Origin: Scilla litardierei
Lineage: Eukaryota > Streptophyta > Magnoliopsida > Asparagales > Asparagaceae
Assembly: GCA_030789695.1 (NCBI GenBank)
Contig: CM061141.1
Span: forward strand, 172,188,807 to 172,252,806
Length of the DNA stretch: 64,000 nucleotides
Direction of reading: 5' to 3'
In this document: positions 23,301 through 36,512 of the stretch, piece by piece
How the letters are laid out: every line of letters begins with the position of its first letter
How positions within the stretch are numbered: position 1 is the stretch's first letter
Notes under the pieces: generated by a model
Told to the model about the DNA's origin: nothing
The model's input: the letters and a program-made list of their open reading frames with translations, nothing else
The model's database searches: none
Made by a program: the position numbers and the translations under genes

Positions 23301-23825
23301 GCTATTTTTCTACATTTTCGAGAAGTTGTAAATCTTTTTATTAAATGATATGTTTTTAGCCTAATTTTGTCTTCTTTTATTTTTTTTAGTTGAAGATAGT
23401 GATCTCCCATTTCTAACGGACATTTTGTGTATAATTCGGACAACGGGACTATTTTCGAAATTTTCTGGAAGATATAGATCTTTTTATTAAATAATACGAT
23501 TTTTGGCCTAATTTTATCTTCTCTTATTTTTTTTCAGTTGAAGATGTCGTTCTCCCGGTTCCCACGGACATTTTTGCTCATTTTTATAATCTCGGTGCTT
23601 TTTTCTATATTCTTATAAATTATAAGGTTTTTATAGACTACATTTGTCTTCTCTTGATTTTTCAGTTGAGGATAGCAATCTCCCGGTTCCAATGGACCTT
23701 TTTGCAGATTTTTCTTAACATGAGACTGTTTTCCTACATTTTCTGGAAGATATGGATCTTTTTATGAAATGATATGATTTTTTGGCCTAATTTTGTCTTC
23801 TCTCTTTTTCAGATGAAGATAACGA
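20387..23825 (+). repeat. 146-bp satellite array, block 4
   Basis: About 23 monomers, matching block 3 monomer by monomer at an offset of about 10.99 kb. Shared landmarks include the short monomer at about 21702, the ATTATATCCCAAGTTTG monomer before it and the TTGAATATTG monomer at about 22217. The monomer at 22660-22690 carries a complete CENP-B-box-like core. Confidence 0.93.
22671..22685 (-). other. CENP-B-box-like 15-mer, full core match
   Basis: The minus strand reads TTCGTTGGAACCGGG. All nine constrained positions of the mammalian core TTCGnnnnAnnCGGG are met. The consensus satellite monomer differs at one of them (TCCG instead of TTCG). Whether any plant protein binds it is unknown. 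Confidence 0.5.
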
Positions 23826-24456
23826 GGCTTATTTTCGGAAAACTACCCCATACTTTCGCTGAATTCCAAAAATACCTCTTATTTTGAAATAATCGCAAAA
23901 CTACCTCATACTTTTCAGGTTTCGATAAACTCCCTCATACTTTGGTTTCATAGAACTGCCTCATGCTTCAATTTTATAGAACTACCTCATACTTTGATTT
24001 AATTTTGTAGAACTACCTCAAACTTTGATATACGTGAGATGGTGGAGGAGGGAGGCGGGCGGCGGTGGGGGAAAGTGGTGGATGAGTGCGACAGTGGGGG
24101 AAGGGGGCGAGGAACTATGGTGGAGGGGGGGAGTGGGGCGACGGACGGTGGGGGTGAGGGGGTGAGGGGGAGGAGGGTGGCAGTGGGGGGATAGGGGTTG
24201 GGCAGCGATGGATGGAGGGCGAAGGGCGGCGATTGGGCAGGACGGTGGGGGGAGTGTGACGAGGGCAGCGGTGGGTGGAATGGGGATGTGCGGCAACAGA
24301 TAGAGGGCAAAGGGCAATGGTGTGGGAGATGGGGATATGGGGATGAGGGAGTTTATCGAAACCTGAAAAGTATGAGGTAGTTTTGCGATTATATCAAAAT
24401 AAGAGGTATTTTTGGGAATTCAGCGAAATTATGCGGTAGTTTATCGAAATTAAGCC
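23826..24456. mobile_element. Non-autonomous Mutator-like element, copy 2
   Basis: Same family as 5331-5994: inverted ends GGCTTATTTTCGGAAAACTA and the complementary TAGTTTATCGAAATTAAGCC. The 9-bp direct duplication AGATAACGA is perfect (23817-23825 and 24457-24465). The parallel monomer in block 3 (12843-12851, AGATAATGA) is uninterrupted and shows the empty site. The interior is G-rich on the plus strand and codes for nothing recognisable. Confidence 0.92.
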
Positions 24457-27400
24457 AGATAACGATCTCCTAGTTCCAAGGAATATTTTTTTTGGATTTT
24501 TCTGAGCTCCGGGATATTTTCTACATTTTCGGTCAGATATAAATATTTATAGTAAATGATATATTTTTATAGCCTAATTTTGTCTTCCCTTATTTTGCAG
24601 TTAAAGATGGCGATCTCCTAGTTACAACGAATATTTTTGCGGATTTTTTGATCTCGGTGCTATTTTCTACATTTTATATAATATATAGAACTTTTTATTA
24701 AATGATATTATTTTTATAGGCTACATTTGACTTCTCTTATTTTTTTCAATTGAAGATGACAATCTCTCGGTTCCAGCGGAAATTTTTGCGGGTTTTTCTA
24801 AGATCCAAGCTATTTTCTACATATTTCGAAAGATATAGATCTTTATATTAAATGATATGATTTTTAAGGTTTAATTTTGTCTTCTGTTATTTTTCAGTTA
24901 TGCCAATATTTCAGTTCCAATTGACATTTTTGCATATTATTCTGACCTCGGGTCTATTTTCTAAATTTTCGGGAATATATGTATCTTTTTATTAACTGAT
25001 ATGATTTTTGGCCAAATTTTGCCTTCTCTTATTTTTCAGTTGAAGATGGTGATTTCTCGGTTCCAATGGACATTTTTGTGGATTTTTATGAGCTCGGTGC
25101 TATTTTCTATACTGTATAAAAGATGAAGATCTTTTAATTAAATGATATGATTTTTATAGCCTACATTTGTCTTCTCTTATTTTTTTTCAATTGAAGATGG
25201 CGATATACCCGTTTCAAAAGACATTTTTGCTGATTTTTCTTAGCTTAGGATGATTTTCTACCCTTTTGGAAGAAATGGATATTTTTATTAAATGATATGA
25301 TTTTTGGCCAATTTTATCTTCTCTTTTTTAGTTAATGATGGTGATCTCCTGGTTCCAATTTACATTTATACAGATTTTTTGAGCACCGGCTATTTTCTAC
25401 ATTTTATATCAGATATGGATCTTTATCTTAAATGGTATTATTTTTATAGTCTAATTTTGTCTTCACTTATTTTACAGTTGAAGATAGCGATCGCCCGGTT
25501 TCAACGGATATTTTTGCGGATTTTTCAAAATCGGGTATATTATTCTACATTTTCGGAAAGTTGCGGATCTTTTTATTATATGATATTATTTTTTGGACAA
25601 ATTTTGTCTTCTCTTATTTTTTTAGCTGAAGATGTCAATCTCCCGATTCCAACGGACATATTTTGCAGGTTATTCTGACCTTGGGACTATTTTCTAAATT
25701 TCCTGGAAGATATGGATCTTGTTATTAAATGATTTGAGTTTTGGCCAAATTTTGGCTTCTCGTTGAAGATGGCGATATCCCGGTTTCGACTGATCTTTTG
25801 CGGATTTTTCTGAGCTCGGTGCTATTTTCTACATTTTATGGAAGATACGTATCTTTTTATTAAATGAGATAATTTTTATAGCCTACATTTTTCTTCTCTT
25901 ATTTTTTAGGTGAAGGAGGCGATCTACCGGTTCCAACAGACATTTTTGCGGACTTTTCTTAGCTTGGGACTATTTTTCTGCTTTTTCTGCAAGAATGTAT
26001 TTTTTAATGAAATGATATGATTTTTTTGGCCTAATTTTGTCTTCTCTTTTTACATGTTATAAAGATGGCGATCTCCCGGTTCCAACAGAGATTTTTGTAG
26101 ATTATTCTGACCTCGGGGCTATTTCTAAATTTTCTGGAAGATATGCATATTTTTATTAAATAATATGATTTTTGGCCTAATTTTGTCTTCTCTTATTTTC
26201 TTATTGAAGATGACGATCTGCCGATTCCAATGGACATATTTGCATATTTTTAGCAGCTTGGTGCTATTTTCTAAATTTTATGGAAGATATGGATCTTTTT
26301 ATTAAATGATATAATTTTTAAATCCTATGTTTGTCCTCTCTTTATTAAAAGATATGGAGATCTAACAGATTTTTCCTACCATGCGGCTATTTTTCTACAT
26401 TTTAGGTAAGATATGGATCATTTTATTAAATGATATGATTTTTGGCCTACTTTTGTCTTCTTTTAATTTTTTTAGTTTAAGATGGCATTCTCCCGTTTCC
26501 AACGGACATTTTTGCAGATTTTTTGACCTAGAGGCTATTTTCTATTTTTTCCTGGAAGATATGTATCTTTTTAATAAATAATAAAATTTTAAGCGTAATT
26601 TTGTCTTCTCATATTTTTCGGATGAAGATGGCAATCTCCTGGTTCCAACTGACATTTTTGCAGATTTTCTAAGTTCAAGGCAATTTTTCTACATTTTTTG
26701 GAAGATATGAATCATTTTATTAAATGATATGATTTTTTGGCCTAATTTTATCTTCTCTTATTTTTCCGTTGAATATGGCGTTCTCTCGGTTCCAATGGAT
26801 ATTTTTGTGGATTTTATTGACCTAGAAGATATTTTCTACATTTTTTTCGAAGATTTGGATCTTTATATTATATAATTTGGTTTTTAAGCATAACTTTTTT
26901 CTTCTTTTTTCAGATAAAGAAGGCAATCTCCTGGTTCCAACGGACTTTTTGCGGTTATTTCTTAGCTCCTGGCTATTTTCTAAATTTTTGTAAGATATTT
27001 TTCTTTAAATTAAAAGATATGATTTTAGAGCCCAATTTTGTCTTCTCTTATTTTTCAATAGAAGATGGTGATCTCCTGGTTCAAACAGATTTTACTTAGC
27101 TCGGAGCTATTTTCTGTGTTTTCTGGAAGACATGCATCTATTGGTTAAATATTATGTTTTTTGCCTAATTTTGTCTTCGCTTATTTTTCACTTGAAGATA
27201 GCGATCTCCATGTTCCAACGGACATTTTCACGGATTTTTCTGAGCTCGGGGCTATTTTCTGCATTTTCTGGAAGATATGGATCATTTTATTAAATGATAA
27301 CATTTTGGCCTAATTTTATCTTCTCTTATTTTTTAGTTGAAGATGGCGATCTTCCTATTCCAACGGGTATTTTTAGGGATTTTTCTGTGCTCCGGGCTAT

Positions 27401-30400
27401 TTTCTATATTTTATTGTAGATATGAGTCTTTTTATTAAATGATATGATTTTTAGCCTAATTTTGTCTTCCCTTACTTTTTTCAGTTGAAGATGGCGATAT
27501 CCCGGTTTCAACGGATATTTTTGCAGATTGTTTCTTTGAGTCGATTTCCAACATATCCGGGAAGTTATGGATCTTTTTATTAAATGATATGATTTTTGGC
27601 CTAAATTTGTCTTCTCCTATTTTTCAGTTGAAGATGGCGATCTCCCGGTTCCTACGTACATTTTTGTAGATTATTCTGTCCTTAAGCTATTTTCTAAATT
27701 TTCTTGAAGATATGGATCTTTTTATTAATGATATGATTTTTGGCCTAATTTTGGCTACTCTTATTTTTCAGATGAAGATGGCTTTCTTCCGGTTCCAACA
27801 GAAATTTTTAAGGATTTTTCGAAGCTCGATGCTATTTTCTACATTTTATGGAGATATTAATTTTTAATTTACTGATATGATTTTTATATCCTGAGTTTTT
27901 CTTCTCTTATTTTTAGGTGAATATTGCGATCTACCAGTTCCAATGGATATGTTTACTGGTTTTTGTTAGCTTGGGGATATTTTTTAGTTTTATGGAAGAT
28001 GGATTATTTTATTAACTGATATGATTGTTTTGGCCTAATGTTGTCTTCTCTTATTTTCCGTTGAAGATGGCATTCCACAGTTCCAACGGAGATTTTTGCG
28101 GATTTTTTGACCTAGAGACTATTTTCTACATTTTCTGGAAGATATGGATCTTTTTATTAAATAATATGATTTTTGGCCAAATTTTATCATCTCATATTTT
28201 AAGATGAAGATGGCAATCTCCAGGTTCCAACGGACATTTTTGCAGATTTTTCTGAGCTTTGGGCTATTTTATACATTTTCTGTAAGATATGAACCTTTAG
28301 ATTAAATGATATGATTTTTTTATAGCATAATTTTGTCTTCTTTGATTTTTTAGTTGAATATGGCGATCTCATGGTTCCAACGAACATATTTACGTATTTT
28401 TTTGAGCTCGGGGCTATTTTCTATATTTTATTGAAGATATGGCTTTTTTTATTAAATGCTATGATTTTTGTAGCCGAATTTTGTCTTCTCTTATTTTTTT
28501 AACTTGAAGATGGCGATGTCTTGCTTCCAACGGACATTTTTGCGGCTATTTCTGAGCTTGAGACTATCTTTCTACATTTTCGGAAAGTTGTGGATCTTTT
28601 TATTAAATGATATGATTTTGGCCTAATTTTGTCTTCTCTTTTTTCATGTTGAAGACAGCGATATCCCATTTCCAACGAACATTTGTGCGAATTTTCTGGA
28701 AAATATGGATTTTTATAATAAATGATTTGATTTTTATAGACTAAGTTTGTCTTCTCTTATTTTTCAGTTGAAGATGACGATATTCCGGTTCTAATGGATA
28801 TTTTTGCCGCTTTTTCAAAGCTCGGAGTTATTTTTATATATTTTCGGAAAATTATAGATCTTTTTATTAAATGATACGATTTTTTGGACTAAATTTGTCT
28901 TATATTATTTTTTCGTTGAAGATAGTGATCGCTCGGTTCTAACAGACATTTTTGATGATTTTTCTGAGCTCCGGGCTTTTTCTAAATTTTCTGTACGATA
29001 TGAATATTTATATTAAATGACTTGATTTTTATAGCCTAATTTTATCTTCTCTGGTTTTTCAGTTGAAGATGTCGATCTCCCGGTTCCAACGTCAATTTTT
29101 ATGAATTTTTCTAAACTCGAAACTATTTTCTACAGTTTATTGAAAAAATGGATCTTTTAATAAATGATTTGATTTTTATAGACTAAGTTTGCCTTCTGTT
29201 ATTTTTCAGTTGAATATGGTGGGTTCCAACGAAAACTTTTGCGAAATTTTCTAAGCTCCAAGCTATTTTCTACATATTGTCTTCTCTTATTTTTAGATAG
29301 AGATGGTGATCTCCCGGTTCCAACGGACATTTTGCGGGTCTTTCTTACCTCTGGTCTATTTTCTTCATTTTTTGTAAGATAAGTATCTTTATATTAAATG
29401 ATATGATTTCTATGGCCTAATTTTGTCTTCTCTTATTTTTTCAGTTGAAGATGACGATCTCCCATTTCCAATGGAAGTTTTTACGTATTTTTCTAAGCTC
29501 GGGACTATTTTCTATATTTTCTGGAAGATAAGGATCTTTATATTAATTGATAAGATTTTTGTTGTGTAATTTTGTCTTCTCTTATTTTTGCAGTTGATGA
29601 TGGCGATCTTTTTATTAAATAATATGATTTTTTTGTTTTATTGTGTCGTCTCTTATATTTCGGTTGAAGATGGCGATCTCCCGGTTCCAACGGACTTTTT
29701 TGCGGATTTTCTAAGCTTCGTGGTATTTTTCACATTTTCTGGAAGATATGGATCGTTTTATTAAATGATATCAGAGAAGGCAAAATTAGGCTAAAAATGT
29801 TCATTGAAACAGAGAAATCGACATCTTCAACTAAAATATAAGAGAAGACAAAGTTCAGAATCGGGAAATCTCCACCATCATATATAAAAATGTTCGTTGT
29901 AACCGGGATATCGCCATCTTCAACTGATAAGATTTGTATATATCATTTTCTGAGCTTGGTGCTATTTTCTACATTTTATGAAAGATATGTGTCTTTTTAT
30001 TAATTGATATGATTTTATAGCCTAAATTTGTCTCCTCTTATTTTCCAGTTGAAGATGGCGTTCTTTTTATTAAATGAAATGATTTTTTTGGCCTAATTTT
30101 GTATTCTCTTATTTTTCATTTTAAGATGGCGATCTCTCAGTTCCAACGGACAGTTTTGTGGATTTTAATGAGCTCTAGACTGTTTTCGCTTTTTTGGGAA
30201 GATATGCATCATTTTATTAAATGATATGATATTTTGGCCTAATTTTGTCTTCTCTTATACTCCAGTTAAAGATCACCGGTTCCAACGGAAAGTTTTGCGG
30301 ATTTTTCTGTGTTCCTGGCTATTTTCCACTTTTTGGAAGATATGTATCATTTTATTAAATGATGTGATATTTTGGCCTAATTTCGTCTTCTCATATTTAT

Positions 30401-32900
30401 AAGTTGAATATGGCGATCTCCCGGTTCCAATGGATATTTTTGCAGATTTTTCTTGGTTTGTGGATTTTTTTCTATTTTTTCTGGAAGTTATGAATCTTTT
30501 TATTAAATGATATGATTTTTGGCCTAATTTTGTCTTCTTTTTTCAGTTAAATATTGCGATCTCCCGGTTCCAACGGAAATTTGTATGGATTTCGATGCTA
30601 TTTTCTACATTTTATGGCAGATATGTATCTTTTTATTAAATGATATGATTTTTTTGCCTAATTTTGTCTTCTTTTATTTTTTTTCAGTTGAAGATGGCGA
30701 TCTCCCGGTTCCAATGGATATTTTTTCGCATTTTTCTGAGCTCCGAGCTATTTTCTACATTTTCTGTACGATATGAATTTTTATAATAAATGATTAGGTT
30801 TTTATAACGCAATTTTATCTTCTATTATTATTCAGTTGATGATGGAGATCTCCCTGTTCCAATGGACATTTTTTCTCGATTTTTTGACCTCGGTGCTATT
30901 TTCTATATTTTTAGGAAGTTATGGATCTTTTTATTAAATGATATCAATTTTGACCTAATTTTTTCTTCTCTCATCTTTCAGTTGAAGATAGCGATCTCTC
31001 GATTTCAACTAACATTTTTTTGGATTTTTCTGAGCTCCGGGCTATTTTCTACATTTTCGGGAAGTTTTGGATCTTTTTATTAAATGATATGATTTTTATA
31101 GCCTAATTTTGTCTTCTCTTATTTTTTTTTTCACTTGAAGATGGCCATCTCCCGGTTTCAATGGACATTTTTGCATATTTTTCTTAGCTTGAGCCTATTT
31201 TTCTATATTTTCTGGAAGATATGTATCTTTTTATGAAAAGTTATGATTATTTGGCCTAATTTTATTTTCTCTTTTTTAATTTGAAGATGGGATCTCACGG
31301 TTACAATGGAGATTTGTGCAGAGTTTTTTAGGCTCTGTACTATTTTCTATATTTTTTTAAAATATGAATTTTATATTAAATGATATGATTTTTATAACCT
31401 AATTTTGCCTTCTGTTATTTTTCAGTTGAAGATGATGATCTCTCGGTTCCAAGGGACATTTTTTGATTTTTCTGAGATAGGGGCTATTTTTTTAAATTCT
31501 CAAGAAGTTATGGATCTTTTTATTAAATGATATGATTTTTGGCCTAATTTTGTCTGCTTTTATTTGTAAGTTGAAAATAGTGATCTCCCTTGTCCAACGA
31601 TTTTGCGTATTATTCGAACCTGGGACTATTTTCTAAATTTTCTAGAAGATATGAATCTTTTTATTAAATGGTATTATTTTTGGCCTAATTTTGTTTTGTC
31701 TTATTTTTCAGTTGAAGATGGCGATCTCCGAGTTCCAACGGACAATTTTGTGGATTTTTATAATCTCGGTGCTATTTTCTACATTTTTATAAATGATATG
31801 ATTTATATAGCCTACGTTTGTCTTCTCTTATTTTTTTCTATTTTTAAGTTGAAGATGGCGATCTCCCGGTTCCAATAGACATTTTTGCGGATTTTTCTTA
31901 GCTTGAGTCTGTTTTTATACATTTTCTTAAATATATGTATCCTTTTATGAAATGATACGATTTTTGGCCTAATTTTGTCTTCTCTATTTTTCAGATGAAG
32001 ATGACGATCTCCCGGTTTCAACAACATTTTAGCGGATTTTTCTGAGCTTCGAGGTATTTTCTACATTTTCTGCAAGATATGAAACTTTATATTAGATGAT
32101 ATGATTTTTATAGCCTAATTTAGTCCACTTATGTTTCAGTTGAAGATGGCAATCTCCTGGATCCAACGAATATTTTTGCCGAATTTTTTGAGCTCGGTGC
32201 TATTTTCTACATTTTATGGAAGATATTGAACTTTTTATTAAATGATATGATTTTTATAACCTACATTTGTCTTCTCTAATTTTTCCTGAGCTCCATGCTA
32301 TTTATTATAAATTCTAGAAGATATGGATCTTTATATTAAATGAAACGATTTTTATGTTCTAATTTTGTCTTCTTTTATTTTTCTGTTGGGATGGCAATCT
32401 CTCGGTGCCAACAGACATTTTTGCATATTATTCTGACCTTGGGCTTTTTTCTAAATTTTTTTGGAATATATGTATATTTTTATTTAATGATATGATTTTT
32501 GGCATAATTTTGACGTCTCTTATTTTTTTAGTTGAAGATGGCGATCTCCCGGTTCCAACGGACGTTTTTACAGATATTTATGAGATCGGTCCTATTTTCT
32601 TTTTTATGAAAGATAAGGATCTTTTTATTAAATGAAATGATTTTTATTACCTACATTATTTGTCTTCTCTTATGTTTTCCATTTGAAGATGGAATTCTAT
32701 CCGTTCCAACAGACATTTTTGCAGATTTTTTATTAGCTTGAGACCATTTTTCTGCCTCTTCGGGAAGATACATATACTTTAATTAAATTATATGTTTTTT
32801 GGCTCAATCTTATCTTCTCTTTTTTCAGTTGAAGATGGCAATCCCCCGGTTCCAATTCACATTTGTGCGGGTTTTTGAACTCCGGGCTATTTTCTACATT
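24457..32900 (+). repeat. 146-bp satellite array, block 5
   Basis: About 57 monomers. Up to about 27.9 kb it continues the parallel with block 3; for example TTAATGATGG followed by TTCCAATTTACATTT occurs at about 13705 and 25335. After that the monomer order differs. It includes the first 160-bp inverted module (29769-29928), several fused monomers of about 75 bp, and the TTGAATATTG-type marker at about 30548 as AAATATTGCG. It ends in CTACATTT where a retroelement begins. Confidence 0.93.
29769..29928 (-). repeat. Inverted satellite module, copy 1 (160 bp)
   Basis: Read on the minus strand it holds two shortened monomers (GTTGAAGATGGCGATATCCC, then GTTGAAGATGTCGATTTCTC), each lacking the middle of the normal monomer. 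It is the opposite of the array's orientation. It contains the plus-strand core TTCGTTGTAACCGGG at 29893-29907, a full CENP-B-box-like match. Confidence 0.88.
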
Positions 32901-34019
32901 TGAGCAATCAAAATGACATGCAAATATGCAGAAAAAAGGTGTAAAATATGAGCCGATCAAAATCCCCCAAGCTTACCTCTTACTCGTCCTCGAGGAAGAC
33001 GAATAACGAAGCTCACTGGGAGGTAAAAATAAGAAAAACGAAAAGAATACGAAGTGGAAGGGGTCGCTAGATTATTCTCTCAGATCTCAAGCCATAAGCT
33101 ATACATCACGATAACTCGGAAAATACGAATCACATGCTATAAAGATTTCATATCTTACTTAAACATGGTACTTGCAAGCTTTTAAGAACAACAAAAGGGA
33201 CTCTCTAAATTCATACAATCAATTCATATCCACATCATGCATTTTATAGAATTTAATATACAAATCATTGGTGACGCACTTTTCAATCAAGAGTTATAAC
33301 AGAAGCATATCAGAATCACACCAAGCATGGATAATGGAATAAATCATGGCATTCACTTATTTATATCGAATCATAAGAATTCTCCATAACTAAAGTATTT
33401 GCTAAGTTTCAGCATTATCAAACTTCTCCATTCATGCAGTTCTCCACTCTAATGTCGCACTCACTCATATGGTCAAGTGAATTCACCCCTCCAAGCTTAG
33501 CTTGATGCATCGCATCTAAAGGAATATGATAGTGGAAAATGGGATTTTTGCCTTGGTTTTCCCAAGTATTTTGTGACTCCAATAATGAGATAGAGAAATA
33601 TTTTTCTTTTTCTTTTTGAACTTTTTGTTCCTCATTTTTCTTTTTGGATTTTTGTAGGAGCTATGTGATTTGTATTTTTGGTTTTTGACTCCTTTTTAGC
33701 TTTTTGTACTTTTTGGAGGTAACTTTTTCTTTTGTAGAGATATTTGGGGAATAGATGTGATATAAGTAGCATTAGGAGGTGAACTCAAGTGACATGTAGA
33801 GAATAAAAAGATATATGTGGAGAAGGAAATGGTGTCACACTCGGTTCACTCTAAGATGTGCACAAATGATTAAATAAGATAAATTCATTAACTAAACTCA
33901 TATGCAAGCGTGGATATTCTCAATCATTTCAATAAATAGTGAAGTTAAGCAAGAGTGCAATCATATTAAACATGCAACAGAAGGTGAATAAGACAATAAG
34001 GCAGATGCTTCCATTATAC

Positions 34020-34986
34020 AACTGATGCGTGAATCTTGGTGCACTTCCAACAAAAGCATACTAAACACTAATCCTTACATTCAGCTTCAATTAATATCAT
34101 GCATTCATATAGAGGAATCATTAAAAGAATATATAAGCAAGCACATGGATAGCAGGATACTGAAATACTCCAAACAACATGGCAAGAGTAGTAAGCATCG
34201 TGATGGCTACTAAAGCAATAAGAGATATCATCATAAGGAACATATCTAGCAAAAAGAGGAAAAGAAAATAAAGAAATAAAAATAAAAAAGAGGAAAGAAA
34301 AGAAAAACAAGCACACAATATGAAGCATGAACACACATAAAAGGAAAATAAGATGGAAAAATCAAAAAGATGATGCAAATTTTTTGAAAAAAAAATCTAA
34401 AAACCCTAAAAATAGAGTAAACGTGTAACTAAATGGCATGTAAATGCACTCCCCCAAGCTTAAACTTCATATTGTCCTCAATGTGATCATAATGGAAGAA
34501 TATGAGGAACAACGATAAATATGGGGGGAATGAAAAATGATGAAATGAATGAAATGAAATCCTAATGCAATTAATACACATATAATGATGCATGAGAGCG
34601 CCTTCCGCCAAGCTTATACCAAAAAATCCTATTCAAATGACTCGATCAAAAATGTCACGGCTTTGCTAAGCGGGATCGAGTCAAACAAATAAGGATGTGA
34701 GTATTCACTTGAAAGAGATGCTCGATGGGTGGTGATCAAAAATGATGTGGCACATCAAAATGTGAAGATGGCAATCAATAGCATATAATGGGTTTGGGAT
34801 GTAAAAGATTATTGTTGCCGTCATATGAGGTGATATTTATTCAAAACTGACTAATCAAGAAAATATATATGGTCCTCCGAGAGGATTCGTGTTTATTGAA
34901 AGCATGAAATACTACACTACTGGATTGATGTCACTTATAGCAAAAGGAGGATCCAGTATCTTTGCCGGTGTCAGCAACTGCTCCAA
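34020..34986. other. AT-rich part of the decayed retroelement
   Basis: It contains A-rich runs (34240-34400) and the CACTCCCCCAAGCTTAAACT motif (about 34448), whose complement is typical of the purine tract region of plant Ty3/gypsy elements. Short hydrophobic minus-strand frames here come from the T-rich strand and are not taken as genes. Confidence 0.4.
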
Positions 34987-35688
34987 CTACTCCTTCTGTG
35001 GCTCCGCCAGATGTATGTGTCCATGGACTCCATTACATTCCAGCAATACGGCTCTAAGCATCTCTCCAAGGACTCCACTTGTACCCTGCAAGAGATAAGC
35101 CGCATCAATCTGATGTGAATAATTATTCCCCAAAATAAATGTATTCCAAAGAGGGTCATCAACATAAGTATTTAAAATTAAAGGTGGTTGACAACACTTC
35201 CCTGGAAATAAATATCTACTCTCGTGCACTACGTCGACCAACTCCTCGTTGTTTGCCTCTGGTTCTTCAAGTAGCTTTGGCATATAAGTGTGGGTCTCAT
35301 CAGGCAACTCCTCATCATTGTCAGACTTATCCCATCGCACCTCCTGATCATATTCATATGCGTCTATGGATGCTAACTCCTCGCTCTCCTCCTCGTATAC
35401 GTTCCATCGTGCCTCTTGATCATATGTATGTGTATCCTGCAAAAGGTGCAATGAGTCGTCAAAATCTGAACCATAGTGAACATCATACACGGGAGTGGAA
35501 TCAAATGTAAAGGGAGAAGGAGTAAAGATATCTCCCTGAAGGGGAGCCATAATCTCTGTGGGATAGTCCTCGGCGTCAATGGAAGGGTGGTCCTCTGAGA
35601 GATGCTCAGCCTCTGTAGAAGGCGGGGATGGCTGCGATAGATCGAAAGGAGGGGCACAATTCGGGCTCCATCTGTGTGCAGATGTCAT
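34987..35688 (-). CDS. Acidic open frame within the retroelement, function unknown
   Basis: 233 codons, starting MTSAHRWSPNCAPPFDLSQP. Rich in Asp/Glu/Ser/Pro, with an internal near-repeat (TYDQEARWNVYEEE... and EYDQEVRWDKSDND) and a more ordered C-terminal part (LILNTYVDDPLWNTFI). It has no zinc knuckle, protease or polymerase motif. It lies downstream of the gag fragment in the same orientation, so it is probably retroelement-derived linker or accessory sequence. It may be translated only as part of a longer, now broken polyprotein. Confidence 0.35.
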   Translation of the reverse strand: MTSAHRWSPNCAPPFDLSQPSPPSTEAEHLSEDHPSIDAEDYPTEIMAPLQGDIFTPSPFTFDSTPVYDVHYGSDFDDSLHLLQDTHTYDQEARWNVYEEESEELASIDAYEYDQEVRWDKSDNDEELPDETHTYMPKLLEEPEANNEELVDVVHESRYLFPGKCCQPPLILNTYVDDPLWNTFILGNNYSHQIDAAYLLQGTSGVLGEMLRAVLLECNGVHGHIHLAEPQKE

Positions 35689-36125
35689 CGTCCCAAGTCA
35701 CGTCCTCCTTTATGGTCTGCTCCGCTATTGTAGACATGACCTCCTCAATAATATCCTCTGATGGTATAGGCTGCTCTGACTCATGTGGGTGGCATGGGGA
35801 GGCGACGAAGACACAAGGTGGCTCAATGGGCTCATGTATCTCAACAGTGGTGTAAAAATGGTTCTTGTACCCCTCAACTAGAGCGTATACTCCATCACCA
35901 ATTGTGCCTGTGGAAGAGATACAATGAGTAATAAAGTTTTGAAATCTGAGCTGAAAAGGATCACATGCCGTTATTGTTAATGGACGGTTTCTCGAACTAC
36001 GTCGACAATGTTTCTCAATAGGTCCATATATGTGTCCTCCTTCGGCAGCTCAGATGTCTCTATTTATGGAGCGTTGATGGTGTAAATGTGGATATAGTCA
36101 CCTTTAAGTGAAGCATACACTCCAT

Positions 36126-36512
36126 CTATGATAGTACATGCACAGAGACATTAGCCATAACGAAATCGATGAATACTTGGTCGGACGGTTTACCTACCAT
36201 AACGGTTAGTGAACTGGTACATTGAGCATCATCTATCATTTGCTCCAAGGTTGCTGCCAACTGCAGATCACTGAACTTTTCCACTTGCATCCTCTTCATA
36301 AACTCACGTGAGGGTCCCTTTAGCCTTCTAGCGAAGATATCAAATAGCTTGGAACCATCCCACTCATGGTCTGACCCCGTCTGGAACATTCCTAACATTC
36401 TTTCAAACCTGGACAAGGCTTTCCTGAAGGATTCTCCATCAGCCTGACAGAACATAGCGAGATATATGTAGGATTGTTTAGAACCCGGTCGTATCTTTGG
36501 AAGCACCATCAC
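36126..36512 (-). pseudogene. Retrotransposon gag fragment (Ty3/gypsy type)
   Basis: 128 codons. The segment AMFCQADGESFRKALSRFER followed by a W-D-G-S-K-LFDIFARRLKGPSREFMK-like stretch resembles the central gag (capsid-like) domain of plant Ty3/gypsy elements, where [QK]-x-[DG]-E-[SP]-[FL]-x-x-[AY]-x-x-R-[FY] is the usual landmark. Both the N-terminal part and the zinc-knuckle region are missing. It would have packaged element RNA; the truncated copy cannot be functional alone. Confidence 0.6.

Noticed and set aside
23999..24380. Similar frames in the second Mutator-like element
   Set aside because: They do not align as a conserved protein with the first copy; the sequence similarity is at DNA level.
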